From contig NZ_CXOP01000002.1 in assembly GCF_001269345.1 (NCBI RefSeq), positions 1,860,853 through 1,924,852 on the forward strand: a DNA stretch of 64,000 bases, read 5' to 3'. Within the stretch, counting starts at the first letter, position 1. Each line of letters starts with the position of its first letter. The notes beneath the pieces were generated by a model. That model had not been told where the DNA came from and did no database searches. It was given only the letters and a program-made list of their open reading frames with translations. Shown in pieces: positions 44,575-54,634 of this stretch. This stretch comes from Limnohabitans sp. 2KL-27 (GTDB taxonomy: Bacteria; Pseudomonadota; Gammaproteobacteria; Burkholderiales; Burkholderiaceae_C). The position numbers and the translations under genes are program-made.

Positions 44575-45570
44575 TCAGTCGAGCTTGGCCCCAGAAGCTT
44601 TGACCACCTGAGCCCACTTGGTCAGCTCTTTTTTGATGAAGCCTTCGAACTGCGTCGTGGTCAGGTTGGGAAATTCCGCCCCTTGGTTGGCCCAGACGGC
44701 TTTGGCCTCGTCGGTTTGGCAGGCGCGGCGGATTTCTTCAATCGCGCGCGCCTGGGCATCGGCGGGCGTGCCTTTGGGGGCCCACACGCCATACCAAGTG
44801 GAGACGGTGTAGTCGGGCAAACCCAACTCGGCCGAGCAAGGCACGTCCGGGAAGGCTGCATTGCGCTTGGCCCCCGAGACCATGAGGGCCTTGATGCGGC
44901 CGCCCTTGATGTGCGCCGCCGACGAGCCCAGCCCGTCGAACATCATGTCCACGTTGCCGGCAATCAGGTCTTGCAGGGCAGGACCTGCTCCCCGGTAGGG
45001 GATGTGGGTGATGAAGGTCTGGGTCTGCAGCTTGAACAACTCGCCGGCCAGATGGTGCGAAGTGCCGCCCCCGGCGGAGCCGTAATTCAGGCGTCCAGGG
45101 TTCTTTTTGACCATCTCCAAAAAGGCCTTGAAGTCGGCCGCTTGGACTTTTTTGGGATTGACCACCAGAACCTGGGGTACGTTGGCCACCAAAATCAGGG
45201 GGGTCAGGTCGCGCTCAAGGTCGTAGTCCAGCTTGGGGTACATGCTGGGCGCGATCGTGTGGTGCACGGCGCCCATGAACAGGTTGTACCCATCGGGCGT
45301 CGATTTGGCGGCAACGCCTGCACCCAGCGTGCCACCCGCGCCACCCCGGTTGTCAATGATGAGTTGCTTACCGGTCAATTTGGCAAACTGGGCCGACATG
45401 GGCCGGGCGAAAGCGTCGGTTCCGCCGCCTGCCGGGAAAGGCACCACCATGGTCACGGGTTTGGAAGGCCAGCCGCTTTGGGCTTGGGACCACACAGGCA
45501 AAGCGCCCGTCATGGCGGCCATGGCCTTCAAAAAATCGCGGCGTTGCTGTGCTTTGAACTGAACAGTCAT
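44575..45570 (-). CDS. Bug/TctC-type tripartite tricarboxylate transporter binding protein
   Basis: A 331-residue periplasmic solute-binding protein of the Bug family. The N-terminus carries a twin-arginine signal (QQRRDFLKAMAAMTGA), so it appears to be exported folded through Tat. WPSKPVTMVVPFPAGGGTDAFAR is the family's signature opening. No TctA/TctB membrane genes are next to it, as is common for this expanded family. The ligand is unknown; the malonyl-CoA synthetase just downstream suggests malonate or a related acid. Confidence 0.88.
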   Translation of the reverse strand: MTVQFKAQQRRDFLKAMAAMTGALPVWSQAQSGWPSKPVTMVVPFPAGGGTDAFARPMSAQFAKLTGKQLIIDNRGGAGGTLGAGVAAKSTPDGYNLFMGAVHHTIAPSMYPKLDYDLERDLTPLILVANVPQVLVVNPKKVQAADFKAFLEMVKKNPGRLNYGSAGGGTSHHLAGELFKLQTQTFITHIPYRGAGPALQDLIAGNVDMMFDGLGSSAAHIKGGRIKALMVSGAKRNAAFPDVPCSAELGLPDYTVSTWYGVWAPKGTPADAQARAIEEIRRACQTDEAKAVWANQGAEFPNLTTTQFEGFIKKELTKWAQVVKASGAKLD

Positions 45571-45658
45571 GAAATGTCTCCTCGTTTTGGGTGTTCGCAT
45601 CATAAGGTCAGACGGGCCAAAATGCTGGGCCGTCCCAGATGCCCCGGCAGCCCAGGTG

Positions 45659-46456
45659 TCACCCTTGGGTCTTGCGCCGCCAGACGATCAACAACGCTCC
45701 CCCCAGCATCATGGGCACGCACAGCCACTGGCCCATGCTCATGCCCAGACTCAACAGGCCCAGGTGTGCATCCGGTTCACGGAAGAATTCGGCTACGAAA
45801 CGGAAAAAGCCATAACCCAGCAAAAAGGCCCCAGACACCTGCCCCGTGGGTCGGTCCTTGCGGGCAAACAACCAGAGCAACACAAACAGCAGCAAGCCTT
45901 CCAGCGCGATCTGGTAAAGCTGCGAGGGGTGACGCGGCAAATCGCCCGCCCCCCGAAAGACCATGCCCCAAGGCAACGAAGGATCGGCCACGCGGCCCCA
46001 AAGCTCGCCATTGAGGAAATTGCCCACCCGACCGGCGGCCAGCCCCGTGGGCACACAGGGCGCCACAAAATCCATGACCTGCAAAAACGGCCGCTGGCGG
46101 GTGCGGGCAAACCAGACCATGGCCAACATCACCCCCAGCAAACCGCCATGAAAACTCATGCCGCCTTGCCAGATGGCGAAGATTTCGAGCGGGTTAGACA
46201 GGTAATAAGCCGGTTTGTAAAACAGGCAGTAACCCACACGCCCGCCCAAGATGACGCCGAGCACGCCCAAAAACAGGATGTCCTCGACGTCGCGCTGTTG
46301 CCATTGCGGCAGGTTTTTGAAGGGCAAATGACCCAGACGCCGCATGCCCAGCCAGAAAAAAAGACCAAAAGCGGCCAGATAGGTCAGGCCATACCAATGG
46401 ATGGCCAAGGGGCCCAACTGCAGGGCGACGGGGTCAATTTGAGGATGGATCAGCAT
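45659..46456 (-). CDS. lgt: Prolipoprotein diacylglyceryl transferase
   Basis: A 265-residue inner-membrane enzyme that transfers diacylglycerol from phosphatidylglycerol to the lipobox cysteine. Signature segments include HGGLLG, and [14 protein letters not shown] with the essential Arg and the Asn/Glu pair. About seven membrane helices are seen. Start ATG 46456 ([12 protein letters not shown]). It is divergent from ilvD. Confidence 0.95.
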   Translation of the reverse strand: MLIHPQIDPVALQLGPLAIHWYGLTYLAAFGLFFWLGMRRLGHLPFKNLPQWQQRDVEDILFLGVLGVILGGRVGYCLFYKPAYYLSNPLEIFAIWQGGMSFHGGLLGVMLAMVWFARTRQRPFLQVMDFVAPCVPTGLAAGRVGNFLNGELWGRVADPSLPWGMVFRGAGDLPRHPSQLYQIALEGLLLFVLLWLFARKDRPTGQVSGAFLLGYGFFRFVAEFFREPDAHLGLLSLGMSMGQWLCVPMMLGGALLIVWRRKTQG

Positions 46457-46559
46457 GACCGGATTGTGCACCGGAGATGCGCACCAACAGACTCAAAAGC
46501 CTGACCAGCGCCCGTTAGAATGTGGCGACCTTCTTTTGGGCTTCTACAGAGACACCACC

Positions 46560-48260
46560 ATGAGCGACAAAATCATCAAAATCACCCCCATCAACAGCCG
46601 CAGCGCCAACATCACCGAGGGCAAATCCCGAGCCCCCAACCGTTCGATGTACTACGCCATGGGCTACGAAGAAGGCGATTTCGTCAAACCCATGGTCGGT
46701 GTGGCCAACGGCCACAGCACCATCACCCCCTGCAACAGCGGTTTGCAAAAGCTGGCCGATGCCGCCATTGAGGGCATCGAAGCCGCCGGTGGCAACGCCC
46801 AAGTGTTCGGTACCCCCACCATCTCGGACGGCATGGCCATGGGCACCGAGGGCATGAAGTACTCGCTGGTGTCCCGCGAGGTGATTGCTGACTGCGTGGA
46901 GACTTGCGTGCAAGGCCAGTGGATGGACGGCGTCTTGGTCGTTGGCGGTTGCGACAAGAACATGCCCGGGGGCCTGATGGGCATGTTGCGCGCCAACGTC
47001 CCTGCCATTTACGTTTATGGCGGCACCATTTTGCCGGGCCGCTACCAAGGCAAAGACCTGAACATCGTGAGCGTGTTTGAAGCCGTGGGCGAAAACGCCG
47101 CGGGCAAGATGAGCGACTTTGACCTGAAAGAAATCGAAAAACGCGCCATCCCCGGCACAGGTTCTTGCGGCGGCATGTACACCGCCAACACCATGTCCTC
47201 GGCTTTTGAGGCGCTGGGCATTTCCTTGCCCTACTCCTCCACCATGGCCAACGTGCATGACGAAAAAGTCGAGTCGGCCAAGGAGTCAGCCCGCGTTCTG
47301 GTGGAGGCCATCCGCAAAGGCATCAAGCCGCGCGACATCGTGACCCGCAAGTCCATTGAAAATGCTGTGGCCGTGATCATGGCCACCGGCGGTTCGACCA
47401 ATGCGGTGCTGCACTTTTTGGCGATTGCTCACTGCGCAGGCGTGGAATGGACCATCGACGACTTCGAGCGCATCCGCCAACGCACGCCTGTTTTGTGCGA
47501 CCTGAAACCCAGCGGCAAAGCTTTGGCTGTGGACCTGCATGTGGCCGGTGGCATTCCGCAAGTCATGAAGATTTTGCTCAATGCGGGCTTGTTGCACGGC
47601 GACTGCATCACCATCACCGGCCAGACCATTGCCGAGGTGCTCAAGGATGTGCCCGACTCCCCACCCGAGCAAAGCGTCATCCACACCATCGACAACGCCA
47701 TGTACAAGCAAGGCCACCTGGCCATCTTGAAGGGCAACCTGTCGCCCGAAGGTGCCGTGGCCAAGATCACCGGCCTGAAAAACCCGGTCATCACCGGCCC
47801 GGCTCGCGTGTTCGACGACGAACAATCGGCCCTGGAAGCCATTTTGGCCGGCAAGATCAAGGCCGGTGACGTGATGGTTTTGCGCTACCTCGGCCCCAAA
47901 GGCGGCCCTGGCATGCCCGAGATGCTGGCGCCCACGGGTGCGCTGATTGGCGCGGGTCTGGGTGAAAGCGTTGGCTTGATCACCGACGGCCGTTTCTCGG
48001 GGGGCACCTGGGGCATGGTGGTAGGACACGTTGCCCCTGAAGCTGCAGCCGGCGGCACCATTGCGTTTGTGAATGAAGGTGACAGCATCACCATCGATGC
48101 ACACAAGCTGATTTTGGAGTTGAACGTGCCCGAAGCCGAACTGGCCAAACGCCGCGAAGGCTGGAAAGCCCCAGAGCCCCGCTACACCCGTGGCGTGCAA
48201 GCCAAGTTTGCCTTCAACGCTTCGAGCGCCAGCAAAGGCGCGGTGCTCGACTTGTATTGA
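46560..48260 (+). CDS. ilvD: Dihydroxy-acid dehydratase
   Basis: A 566-residue Fe-S enzyme of valine, isoleucine and pantothenate synthesis. Cysteines in [16 protein letters not shown] and [14 protein letters not shown] would hold the cluster; [10 protein letters not shown] is the C-terminal signature. Its size and [11 protein letters not shown] opening fit the shorter bacterial IlvD branch. The ATG at 46560 was chosen; an upstream in-frame start would overlap the divergent lgt. Confidence 0.95.
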   Translation: MSDKIIKITPINSRSANITEGKSRAPNRSMYYAMGYEEGDFVKPMVGVANGHSTITPCNSGLQKLADAAIEGIEAAGGNAQVFGTPTISDGMAMGTEGMKYSLVSREVIADCVETCVQGQWMDGVLVVGGCDKNMPGGLMGMLRANVPAIYVYGGTILPGRYQGKDLNIVSVFEAVGENAAGKMSDFDLKEIEKRAIPGTGSCGGMYTANTMSSAFEALGISLPYSSTMANVHDEKVESAKESARVLVEAIRKGIKPRDIVTRKSIENAVAVIMATGGSTNAVLHFLAIAHCAGVEWTIDDFERIRQRTPVLCDLKPSGKALAVDLHVAGGIPQVMKILLNAGLLHGDCITITGQTIAEVLKDVPDSPPEQSVIHTIDNAMYKQGHLAILKGNLSPEGAVAKITGLKNPVITGPARVFDDEQSALEAILAGKIKAGDVMVLRYLGPKGGPGMPEMLAPTGALIGAGLGESVGLITDGRFSGGTWGMVVGHVAPEAAAGGTIAFVNEGDSITIDAHKLILELNVPEAELAKRREGWKAPEPRYTRGVQAKFAFNASSASKGAVLDLY

Positions 48261-48278
48261 CAGCACGCTATCGACAGA

Positions 48279-48312
48279 AAAAAAGCCCGCTGAATTCAGC
48301 GGGCTTTTTTTT
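48279..48312. terminator. Bidirectional rho-independent terminator after ilvD
   Basis: AAGCCCGC (48283-48290) and GCGGGCTT (48299-48306) form an eight-pair stem flanked by A-runs on the left and T-runs on the right, so it can end both the ilvD transcript and the convergent minus-strand gene. Confidence 0.9.
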
Positions 48313-48351
48313 CGTCCCGGCGGCTGCCAAGCAGCCACGGGTCGGGGGGGG

Positions 48352-48759
48352 TTAAAGGCCGATGGCTGCGATACCCGCTTTGGCGATCTGCGCGTCTTCG
48401 ATCGACTTGACGCCGCTCACGCCCACGGCTCCGAGGCAAAAGCCGTCTTTCATGATCGGGACGCCACCTTCGAGCATGCCCTGGACGGTGGGGGCCGACA
48501 AAAACGAGGTGCGACCGCCGTTGATGATGTCTTCGTAGGCCTTTGTTTCCCTGCGACCCAGCGCAGCCGTGTGCGCCTTGGCAGGCGCGATGTGGGCTGA
48601 CAGGGGGGCTGCACCATCCAGGCGTGCAAAGTGGAGCAAATGGCCACCGGCATCCACAATGGCGATGCTCACCACCCAGTTGTTTTTGAGGGCTTCGGCT
48701 TCGGCCGCAGCGGCAATGGCTTTGACATCGGACAGTTCAAGGCTGGCTTGTGTTTTCAT
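48352..48759 (-). CDS. GlcG/HbpS-like heme-binding protein (DUF336)
   Basis: A 135-residue protein of the DUF336 / GlcG-HbpS family. Family features are SIAIVDAGGHLLHFARLDGA, AKAHTA and the closing GGVPIMKDGFCLGAVGVSG. Some relatives bind haem or degrade it, others have unknown roles; nothing here decides. No signal peptide on the ATG 48759 start (MKTQASLEL). Confidence 0.83.
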   Translation of the reverse strand: MKTQASLELSDVKAIAAAAEAEALKNNWVVSIAIVDAGGHLLHFARLDGAAPLSAHIAPAKAHTAALGRRETKAYEDIINGGRTSFLSAPTVQGMLEGGVPIMKDGFCLGAVGVSGVKSIEDAQIAKAGIAAIGL

Positions 48760-48939
48760 GGTGGTTAGAAAGCAGTTGGAAAATGTCAAGGATACACGGG
48801 CCGACTGGCACGATTGCACACCCCTGCGCAAAACTGATTCACCCAGATAACCCCATGGCAGAGCGGATATTGACTGAGGCACCCAGCCTCACCCTACAAT
48901 GCAAATGCCCTGAAATCAGGGTTTGAACAGGAGACCCAC

Positions 48940-49635
48940 ATGAGCGACCTTCGCACACTGAACACCACGGACTGGGGCCATGGCACCGACCTGGCCACAC
49001 GCAACCGCGTTTTGCGCAACACCTATTGGCTGCTGGCCCTGAGCCTGCTGCCCACCGTTTTGGGCGCCTGGCTGGGCGTGACCACCGGCATTACCCGTTC
49101 TTTGTCAGGCGGCGTCGGTTTGATGGTGTTTTTCGCCGGCGCTTTCGGCTTCATGTTTGCCATTGAGAAAACCAAAAATTCTGCTGCCGGTGTGCCTGTG
49201 CTGCTGGCCTTCACTTTTTTCATGGGCCTGATGCTCTCTCGCATGATCGCCATGGTGCTGGGTTTCAAAAACGGCGCTGACCTGATCATGACCGCCTTTG
49301 CCGGCACTGCTGGCGTGTTCTTTGTCATGGCCAGCCTGGCCAGCACCATCAAGCGTGACCTGTCGGGCATGTCCAAGTGGTTGTTTGTGGGGGCCTTGGC
49401 CATCATGATTGGCGGCGTCATCAACGTCTTTGTCGGCTCGACCGTCGGCATGATGGTGATCTCGGTCATGGCCATCGGCATTTTCAGCGCTTACATGCTG
49501 TATGACCTCAAGCAGATCATCGACGGCGGTGAAACCAACTACATCAGCGCCACCCTGGCCTTGTACATGGACATCTTCAATGTGTTCCAAAGTTTGCTGG
49601 CCTTGCTGGGCATCATGGGTGGTGAACGCGACTGA
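48940..49635 (+). CDS. Bax inhibitor-1/YccA family membrane protein
   Basis: A 231-residue protein with seven hydrophobic segments, belonging to the BI-1/YccA (TMBIM) family. The ending SATLALYMDIFNVFQSLLALLGIMGGERD is nearly invariant in the proteobacterial members. YccA modulates FtsH; related proteins are calcium leak channels. A clear ribosome site (AGGAG) precedes the ATG. Confidence 0.92.
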   Translation: MSDLRTLNTTDWGHGTDLATRNRVLRNTYWLLALSLLPTVLGAWLGVTTGITRSLSGGVGLMVFFAGAFGFMFAIEKTKNSAAGVPVLLAFTFFMGLMLSRMIAMVLGFKNGADLIMTAFAGTAGVFFVMASLASTIKRDLSGMSKWLFVGALAIMIGGVINVFVGSTVGMMVISVMAIGIFSAYMLYDLKQIIDGGETNYISATLALYMDIFNVFQSLLALLGIMGGERD

Positions 49636-49652
49636 TTCAGTCCTTTGTCCTC

Positions 49653-49684
49653 TGAAAAAAGGCTCCCTCGGGAGTCTTTTTTTT
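49653..49684. terminator. Terminator between BI-1 gene and rlmD
   Basis: GGCTCC (49661-49666) and GGAGTC (49671-49676) pair around CTCG, with A-run before and eight T residues after. It can act on both strands between the convergent genes. Confidence 0.85.
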
Positions 49685-49722
49685 GTGGGTACAGCTTCGG
49701 TTCTGCGGCCTGTTCAGTGGGC

Positions 49723-51159
49723 TCAGGCCAGCTCAAAGACGGCCATGCTCTCCACATGGGCCGTGTGCGCGAACATGTTGATCACGCCAGCGGCCACGCA
49801 GCGGTAGCCCGCGCGGTGCACCAAAATGCCCGCGTCCCGGGCCAAAGTGGCGGGGTTGCAGCTCACATACACAATGCGCTGAGGCGGAGTCCAACCCTGG
49901 CGCAGGTCTTGGTTTTCATGCAACTCGGCCAAAGCCTTGCTCAGGGCAAAGGCGCCTTCGCGGGGCGGGTCGACCAGCCATTTGTCGGCCGTGCCGTCGG
50001 CCACCAGCATCTCGGGTGTCATCTCGAACAAATTGCGGGCCACAAACTGGGTCGGGGCCAATGCCTGCCCTTCGGACCTTGTGGCCTGGTTGCGGGCAAG
50101 GTTGTCGCGTGAACGGGCCACCAAGGTCTCAGCCCCCTCGATGCCCAGCACATCGCCAGCTTGGGTCGCCAGTGGCAAGGTGAAATTGCCCAAGCCGCAA
50201 AACCAGTCGATCACCCGCTCGGTCTTTTGCGCTTGCAGCAAGCGCAGCGCTCGGGCCACCAGCACCCGGTTGATGAAAGGGTTGACCTGGGTGAAATCGG
50301 TGGGCCTGAAGGGCATGTTGATGCCAAAGTCAGGCAGACCGTAACTGAGCTGCGCCCCACCCTCGTCCAGCAAATGCACCGTGTCCGGACCTTTGGGCTG
50401 CAGCCACCATTGCACCAGGTGTTCGGCCGCGAAAGCCCGCAACAAGGCTTTGTCTCCCTCGCTCAAGGGTTCCAGGTGGCGCAGCACCAAAGCCGTGACT
50501 TCGTCGCCACAGGCCAGCTCGAGCTGGGGCAAGGTTTCGCGGGCCTCCATCTGACCAATCAGCGCACGCAAAGGCATCAACATGCGGCTGACGTGGGGAG
50601 GCAGGACCGGACACACCTTCATGTCCGCGATGTAGCGGCTCTTGCGTTCGTGAAAGCCGATCAGCACTTCGCCTTTTTTGATCACATAGCGCACCGACAG
50701 CCGGGCGCGGTAGCGGTAGCCCCATGTCGGTCCTTCGATGGGGCGCAGCATGGTTTCGGCTTTGACTTTGCCCAGGTGCCAAAGGTTGTCTTCGAGCACG
50801 CGTTGCTTGACGGCCACTTGGGCCGAAGCCTCCAAGTGCTGCATTTTGCAGCCGCCGCAAGCGCCGGCATGCAAGCCAAAATGAGGGCAGCCTGGCCGCA
50901 CACGCTGGGACGACTGGTGGTGAATTTGGGTGACGGTGCCCTGCTCCCAGTTGTTCTTTTTGCGGTGCACATTGACCGACACCAGCTCGAAAGGCAATGC
51001 GCCTTCGATGAACACGACTTTGCCGTCAGGGCGTCGGGCGATGCCTTGGGCATCCATGTCCAAGGAGCCGACACGCAGCCAGCCCTCGGGCAGGTCGGCG
51101 CTGGAGTGGCTGGGTTCGTCGGCGTGGGCTTGGGATAAGGAAATGTCTGGATCGCTCAT
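49723..51159 (-). CDS. rlmD: 23S rRNA (uracil-1939-C5)-methyltransferase RlmD
   Basis: A 478-residue SAM-dependent RNA methyltransferase. An N-terminal TRAM-like domain precedes the Fe-S cysteine set ([19 protein letters not shown]). The SAM-binding region [14 protein letters not shown] and the catalytic cysteine in [12 protein letters not shown] are clear. In many beta-proteobacteria this gene follows rpoS; here an exonuclease gene precedes it instead. Confidence 0.92.
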   Translation of the reverse strand: MSDPDISLSQAHADEPSHSSADLPEGWLRVGSLDMDAQGIARRPDGKVVFIEGALPFELVSVNVHRKKNNWEQGTVTQIHHQSSQRVRPGCPHFGLHAGACGGCKMQHLEASAQVAVKQRVLEDNLWHLGKVKAETMLRPIEGPTWGYRYRARLSVRYVIKKGEVLIGFHERKSRYIADMKVCPVLPPHVSRMLMPLRALIGQMEARETLPQLELACGDEVTALVLRHLEPLSEGDKALLRAFAAEHLVQWWLQPKGPDTVHLLDEGGAQLSYGLPDFGINMPFRPTDFTQVNPFINRVLVARALRLLQAQKTERVIDWFCGLGNFTLPLATQAGDVLGIEGAETLVARSRDNLARNQATRSEGQALAPTQFVARNLFEMTPEMLVADGTADKWLVDPPREGAFALSKALAELHENQDLRQGWTPPQRIVYVSCNPATLARDAGILVHRAGYRCVAAGVINMFAHTAHVESMAVFELA

Positions 51160-51224
51160 GCCCCGATTGTCTCAGGATGTGAGCCCTGCCTTGAGGGGGC
51201 AGCGCACAGTTTCACAGGGAAACA

Positions 51225-52010
51225 TCAGGTCCAAGCTTGCAGGTATTCCTGCCAGTGAGGCTCTTGCGGGGCCAAATTGCCCAGCTGCTCTTGGACAAAG
51301 GCAATTTCCTGCGCATATTCGGCCTCGGTGAAGCCGCCGCGCATTTTCTGAAAGCGGCAGTACAGCAAATAGGTGTTCATCACATCGGTTTCGCAGTAGC
51401 GCCGGATGTCTTCGGTCTGCCCAGCCTGAAACTGCGCATAAACCTGCGAGCCGTCCATGCCCAGCTTGCCCGGAAAGCCGCACAGCTTGGCCAGGGCATC
51501 CATGGGGGCGTTGTTTTTTGGGGTGTATTTCGCCAGCAGGTCCATCAGGTCCAAGTGGCGCATGTGGTAGCGCGAGATGTAGTTGTTCCACTTGAACTCG
51601 CGGTCATCGTCGCCCAGGTCCCAGTATTTGTCGGCCACCACACCGTGCATCAAGCCCCGGTAATGCAACACAGGCAAATCGAAGCCGCTGCCGTTCCAGC
51701 TGACCAACTGCGGTGCGTGCTTTTCAATGGCCTGAAAAAAAGTCTGAACGACCTTGGCTTCGCTTTGGCCATCGCGATCCACGAAGGAGTGCACGCGCAA
51801 ACCCTCGGCATTGCGAAACACGCAGCTGATGCACAGGATGCGCTGCAGGTACAAAGGCATGAAGTCGCTTTTGCCTTCTGCGGCCCGCTCGGCCTGCCAC
51901 TGCGCATGCACTTGTGCGTCTGTTAACTGGGGGTCCGTTGGGTTGAGCCGACGCCAGCCCGCCATGTCCGGGATGGTTTCGATGTCAAAAACCAGGACGG
52001 GCCACGCCAT
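51225..52010 (-). CDS. PolB-like 3'-5' exonuclease
   Basis: A 261-residue protein related to the proofreading exonuclease domain of family B DNA polymerases (COG3298 type). The first catalytic motif is VFDIETIPD (Asp and Glu), a later SWNGSGFDLPVL provides the second Asp, and YCETDVMNTYLLY the third, giving a DEDD set. Its biological role is unknown. ATG 52010 was chosen; a TTG two codons upstream is in frame. It starts 11 bases after nlpD. Confidence 0.85.
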   Translation of the reverse strand: MAWPVLVFDIETIPDMAGWRRLNPTDPQLTDAQVHAQWQAERAAEGKSDFMPLYLQRILCISCVFRNAEGLRVHSFVDRDGQSEAKVVQTFFQAIEKHAPQLVSWNGSGFDLPVLHYRGLMHGVVADKYWDLGDDDREFKWNNYISRYHMRHLDLMDLLAKYTPKNNAPMDALAKLCGFPGKLGMDGSQVYAQFQAGQTEDIRRYCETDVMNTYLLYCRFQKMRGGFTEAEYAQEIAFVQEQLGNLAPQEPHWQEYLQAWT

Positions 52011-52021
52011 GGACAAGTCGC

Positions 52022-52870
52022 TCAGCGCGCAGGCAAGAGCTTGGCCGGGTCCACTGGCTTGCCTTGTCGGCGCACTTCAAAGTGCAGTTTCACCCGATCG
52101 GTATCGGACTTGCCCATCTCGGCAATTTTCTGACCCTTGCGCACTTTTTGGTCTTCTTTCACAAGCAAGGCCTGGTTGTGTGCGTAGGCTGTCAGAAAAG
52201 TGTTGTTGTGCTTGAGGATGATCAGATTGCCGTAACCGCGCAAACCGGAGCCGGCGTACACAACTTGGCCATCGGCGGCGGCCATGACGGGATCACCCGC
52301 TTTGCCACCGATGTCCAAACCTTTGTTTTTGGCTTCGTCAAATCCGGCAATCAGCACCCCATTGGCGGGCCAAATGAACCCCAAGCCTTCGTCGTTGAGC
52401 GCGTTGTTTGGGGGAGCAGCAGCTGGCTCGGGCTTGGGAGGAGCGGCAGTGGCCGAAGCGTTGCCCGAAGGCGAGATCGGGCGGACCACCACCCCCGAGG
52501 TTTCAACCGAGGCACCTGGCGGCGTCACGCGCAAGACTTGCCCGACTTCGATCACATTGGGGTTGGTCAAATTGTTCCAGCGGGCCAAATCTCGCCAGCC
52601 TTGGCCGTTGTCCAGACCGATGCGGGTCAGGGTGTCACCTCGCTGGACGGTGTGATAGCCGGGCTTGCCCGCATTTTCGCTGCCGGGCAGGGGCTTGGCC
52701 ACCTCCGCTGAAGTCGTTGTGACAGGGGCAGACGTTGTTTGGGGCGCACGGACCATCCCCGATCTGTCTTCCACAGGCGCAGGCACCCGAACCGACGACG
52801 TGCAGGCGCTGAGCAAAGCCACGGCCAAAGTGGTCACAACCAGGGGACGAAAAGGGAGGAGTGAAGTCAT
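52022..52870 (-). CDS. nlpD: NlpD-like lipoprotein, LysM + degenerate M23 domain
   Basis: A 282-residue outer-membrane lipoprotein with signal peptide and lipobox LLSAC (Cys near residue 22). A LysM domain (about 73-117, YHTVQRGDTLTRIGLDNGQ) binds peptidoglycan and a C-terminal LytM/M23 domain (about 165-280) follows. The first zinc His is replaced by Asn (NKGLDIGG) and the HxH motif reads KLHFE, so it is probably catalytically inactive and acts as an amidase activator like E. coli NlpD. It lies 14 bases after pcm. Confidence 0.9.
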   Translation of the reverse strand: MTSLLPFRPLVVTTLAVALLSACTSSVRVPAPVEDRSGMVRAPQTTSAPVTTTSAEVAKPLPGSENAGKPGYHTVQRGDTLTRIGLDNGQGWRDLARWNNLTNPNVIEVGQVLRVTPPGASVETSGVVVRPISPSGNASATAAPPKPEPAAAPPNNALNDEGLGFIWPANGVLIAGFDEAKNKGLDIGGKAGDPVMAAADGQVVYAGSGLRGYGNLIILKHNNTFLTAYAHNQALLVKEDQKVRKGQKIAEMGKSDTDRVKLHFEVRRQGKPVDPAKLLPAR

Positions 52871-52884
52871 CGGGTTTGAAGTGA

Positions 52885-53706
52885 TCAGGCGATGCCCGAT
52901 TTTAGAGGGACAAAATGCACCGGCTCGAGCACCTGGCGTTCATAGCCTTGCGCTGTTTTAGAGATCACCACCAGCGCCTGATGGCCTGCCGGTGTGATGG
53001 TCGGCGCGATCAAGCGCCCCCCCGGTGCCAACTGATCGAGCCAAGCATCGGGGACCGTTTCGCCGCCTGCGGCCGAAATGATGCCGGCATAAGGTGCACC
53101 TTTGGGATAACCCAGCATCCCGTCACCAAAAATCAGATGCACATTGTGCAAGCTGAAAGGTCGCAAGTTCGTTCGGGCTTTTTCGTGCAGGCCGCGCAAG
53201 CGCTCAATGCTGTAAACCTCTGAGGCCACATGGCTGAGCACCGCAGCCTGATAACCACAGCCCGTGCCAATTTCCAGAATTCGGCCCAATTTGCCTGTCA
53301 AGCCCTGACACAGCAATTCGACCATGCGGGCGACCACATTGGGTTTGGAGATGGTCTGCCCCAGTCCAATGGGCAAACTGGTGTCTTCGTAGGCCTGATT
53401 GACCAGCGCGCTTTCCACAAAGCGGTGCCGCTCCACCCGGCCCATGGCCTCCAGGACCCGGGCGTCTTGCACACCTTGTTCGGCCAGTTTGCGCACCATC
53501 CGTGCCCGCACGGCACCAGAATCCAAGCCCAGCCCCGAGACTTGTGAAGCCGTGCGTGACCTTGCGCCGCTCGCGCCTTGACTTGCAGCCACAACCGGAT
53601 TCGACTTTGCGGCTGGACGGGCAGGCACAGCTGCAGGGACTTTGCGAGCAGGCCCCGTAGCCCCTGTTTGCGACAGCTTGACCGGAAAACCTGGACGCTG
53701 ACTCAT
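52885..53706 (-). CDS. pcm: Protein-L-isoaspartate O-methyltransferase
   Basis: A 273-residue repair methyltransferase for isoaspartyl damage in proteins. The SAM motif EIGTGCGYQAAVLS, the ligand segment QTISKPNVVARM and GDGMLGYP are typical. It has an unusual N-terminal extension of about 65 residues, basic and rich in Ala, Pro and Ser, before the catalytic domain that usually makes up the whole protein. ATG 53706 overlaps the surE stop by four bases. Confidence 0.9.
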   Translation of the reverse strand: MSQRPGFPVKLSQTGATGPARKVPAAVPARPAAKSNPVVAASQGASGARSRTASQVSGLGLDSGAVRARMVRKLAEQGVQDARVLEAMGRVERHRFVESALVNQAYEDTSLPIGLGQTISKPNVVARMVELLCQGLTGKLGRILEIGTGCGYQAAVLSHVASEVYSIERLRGLHEKARTNLRPFSLHNVHLIFGDGMLGYPKGAPYAGIISAAGGETVPDAWLDQLAPGGRLIAPTITPAGHQALVVISKTAQGYERQVLEPVHFVPLKSGIA

Positions 53707-54479
53707 GCACGGCCCTGAGGAAACAGGTGGCCCAAGGTCTGGGACCAATGGTCCAGGTGGTCATGTTCGGTCAAGTCCACTTTGAGCGGGGTCACCACCA
53801 CATGACCCAGGCCAGCCGCATGGAAGTCGGTGCCCTCGCTGTCGTCCATGGCCGGTCCGGCATTGCCAATCCAGTACATGGTCTGGCCACGGGGATCCAC
53901 TTGGGTGATGACCGGTTCAGCCGCGTGGCGACGCCCCAGGCGGCACAGTTTCGGCGGTTTGATCTGTGCCAAGGGCAGGTTGGGAATGTTCACATTCAGC
54001 AGCCAGGGCTGGGCGCCCATCAAATGACCAGATCGCATGTGCTGAACCATTAACTTGACTTGCTCGGCCGCGGCATCCAGGTGCGCCCAGCCTTTGTCGA
54101 TTTGTGACACCGCCATAGCTGGGATGCCAAAAAGATAGCCTTCCATGGCTGCCCCGACGGTGCCTGAATACAGCGTGTCGTCGCCCATATTGGCCCCATT
54201 GTTGATGCCAGAAATCACCAGATCGGGGCGATAACCCAGCAATCCCGTGAGCGCAATGTGCACGCAATCGGCAGGCGTGCCATTGACGTAGCGAAAACCG
54301 TTGTCGGCGCGGTGCACATACAGGGGCGTGTGCAAAGTCAGCGCATTGGATTTGGCACTGTTGTTGTGCTCGGGAGCGACCACTTCCACCGCCACATCGG
54401 CGATGCTCAGGAGTGCCTTGTGCAGGGCCACGAGGCCCTCGGCGCGAAAGCCATCGTCGTTGGAAATGAGAATTTTCAT
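53703..54479 (-). CDS. surE: 5'/3'-nucleotidase SurE
   Basis: A 258-residue survival-associated phosphatase. The opening MKILISNDDG and the metal-site Asn (SGINNGANMGDDTLYSGTVGAA) are family signatures. It is the first gene of the surE-pcm-nlpD group. The frame is open 66 codons further upstream, but the ATG 54479 is the homologous start. Confidence 0.95.
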   Translation of the reverse strand: MKILISNDDGFRAEGLVALHKALLSIADVAVEVVAPEHNNSAKSNALTLHTPLYVHRADNGFRYVNGTPADCVHIALTGLLGYRPDLVISGINNGANMGDDTLYSGTVGAAMEGYLFGIPAMAVSQIDKGWAHLDAAAEQVKLMVQHMRSGHLMGAQPWLLNVNIPNLPLAQIKPPKLCRLGRRHAAEPVITQVDPRGQTMYWIGNAGPAMDDSEGTDFHAAGLGHVVVTPLKVDLTEHDHLDHWSQTLGHLFPQGRA

Positions 54480-54634
54480 GCAGCGTCCTGTGAGTGGGTC
54501 CATTGTAGGCGGCAGCCTCGGCCGACCCGCCGCTTTGAAGAGGCATGAATTGGTCGCTAGGGGGACATGAATTGCCCACCTGGCCTGCCTAAGATGCAGC
54601 CCACTCATCACCTGCACCCAATAAGGAGAACCAG

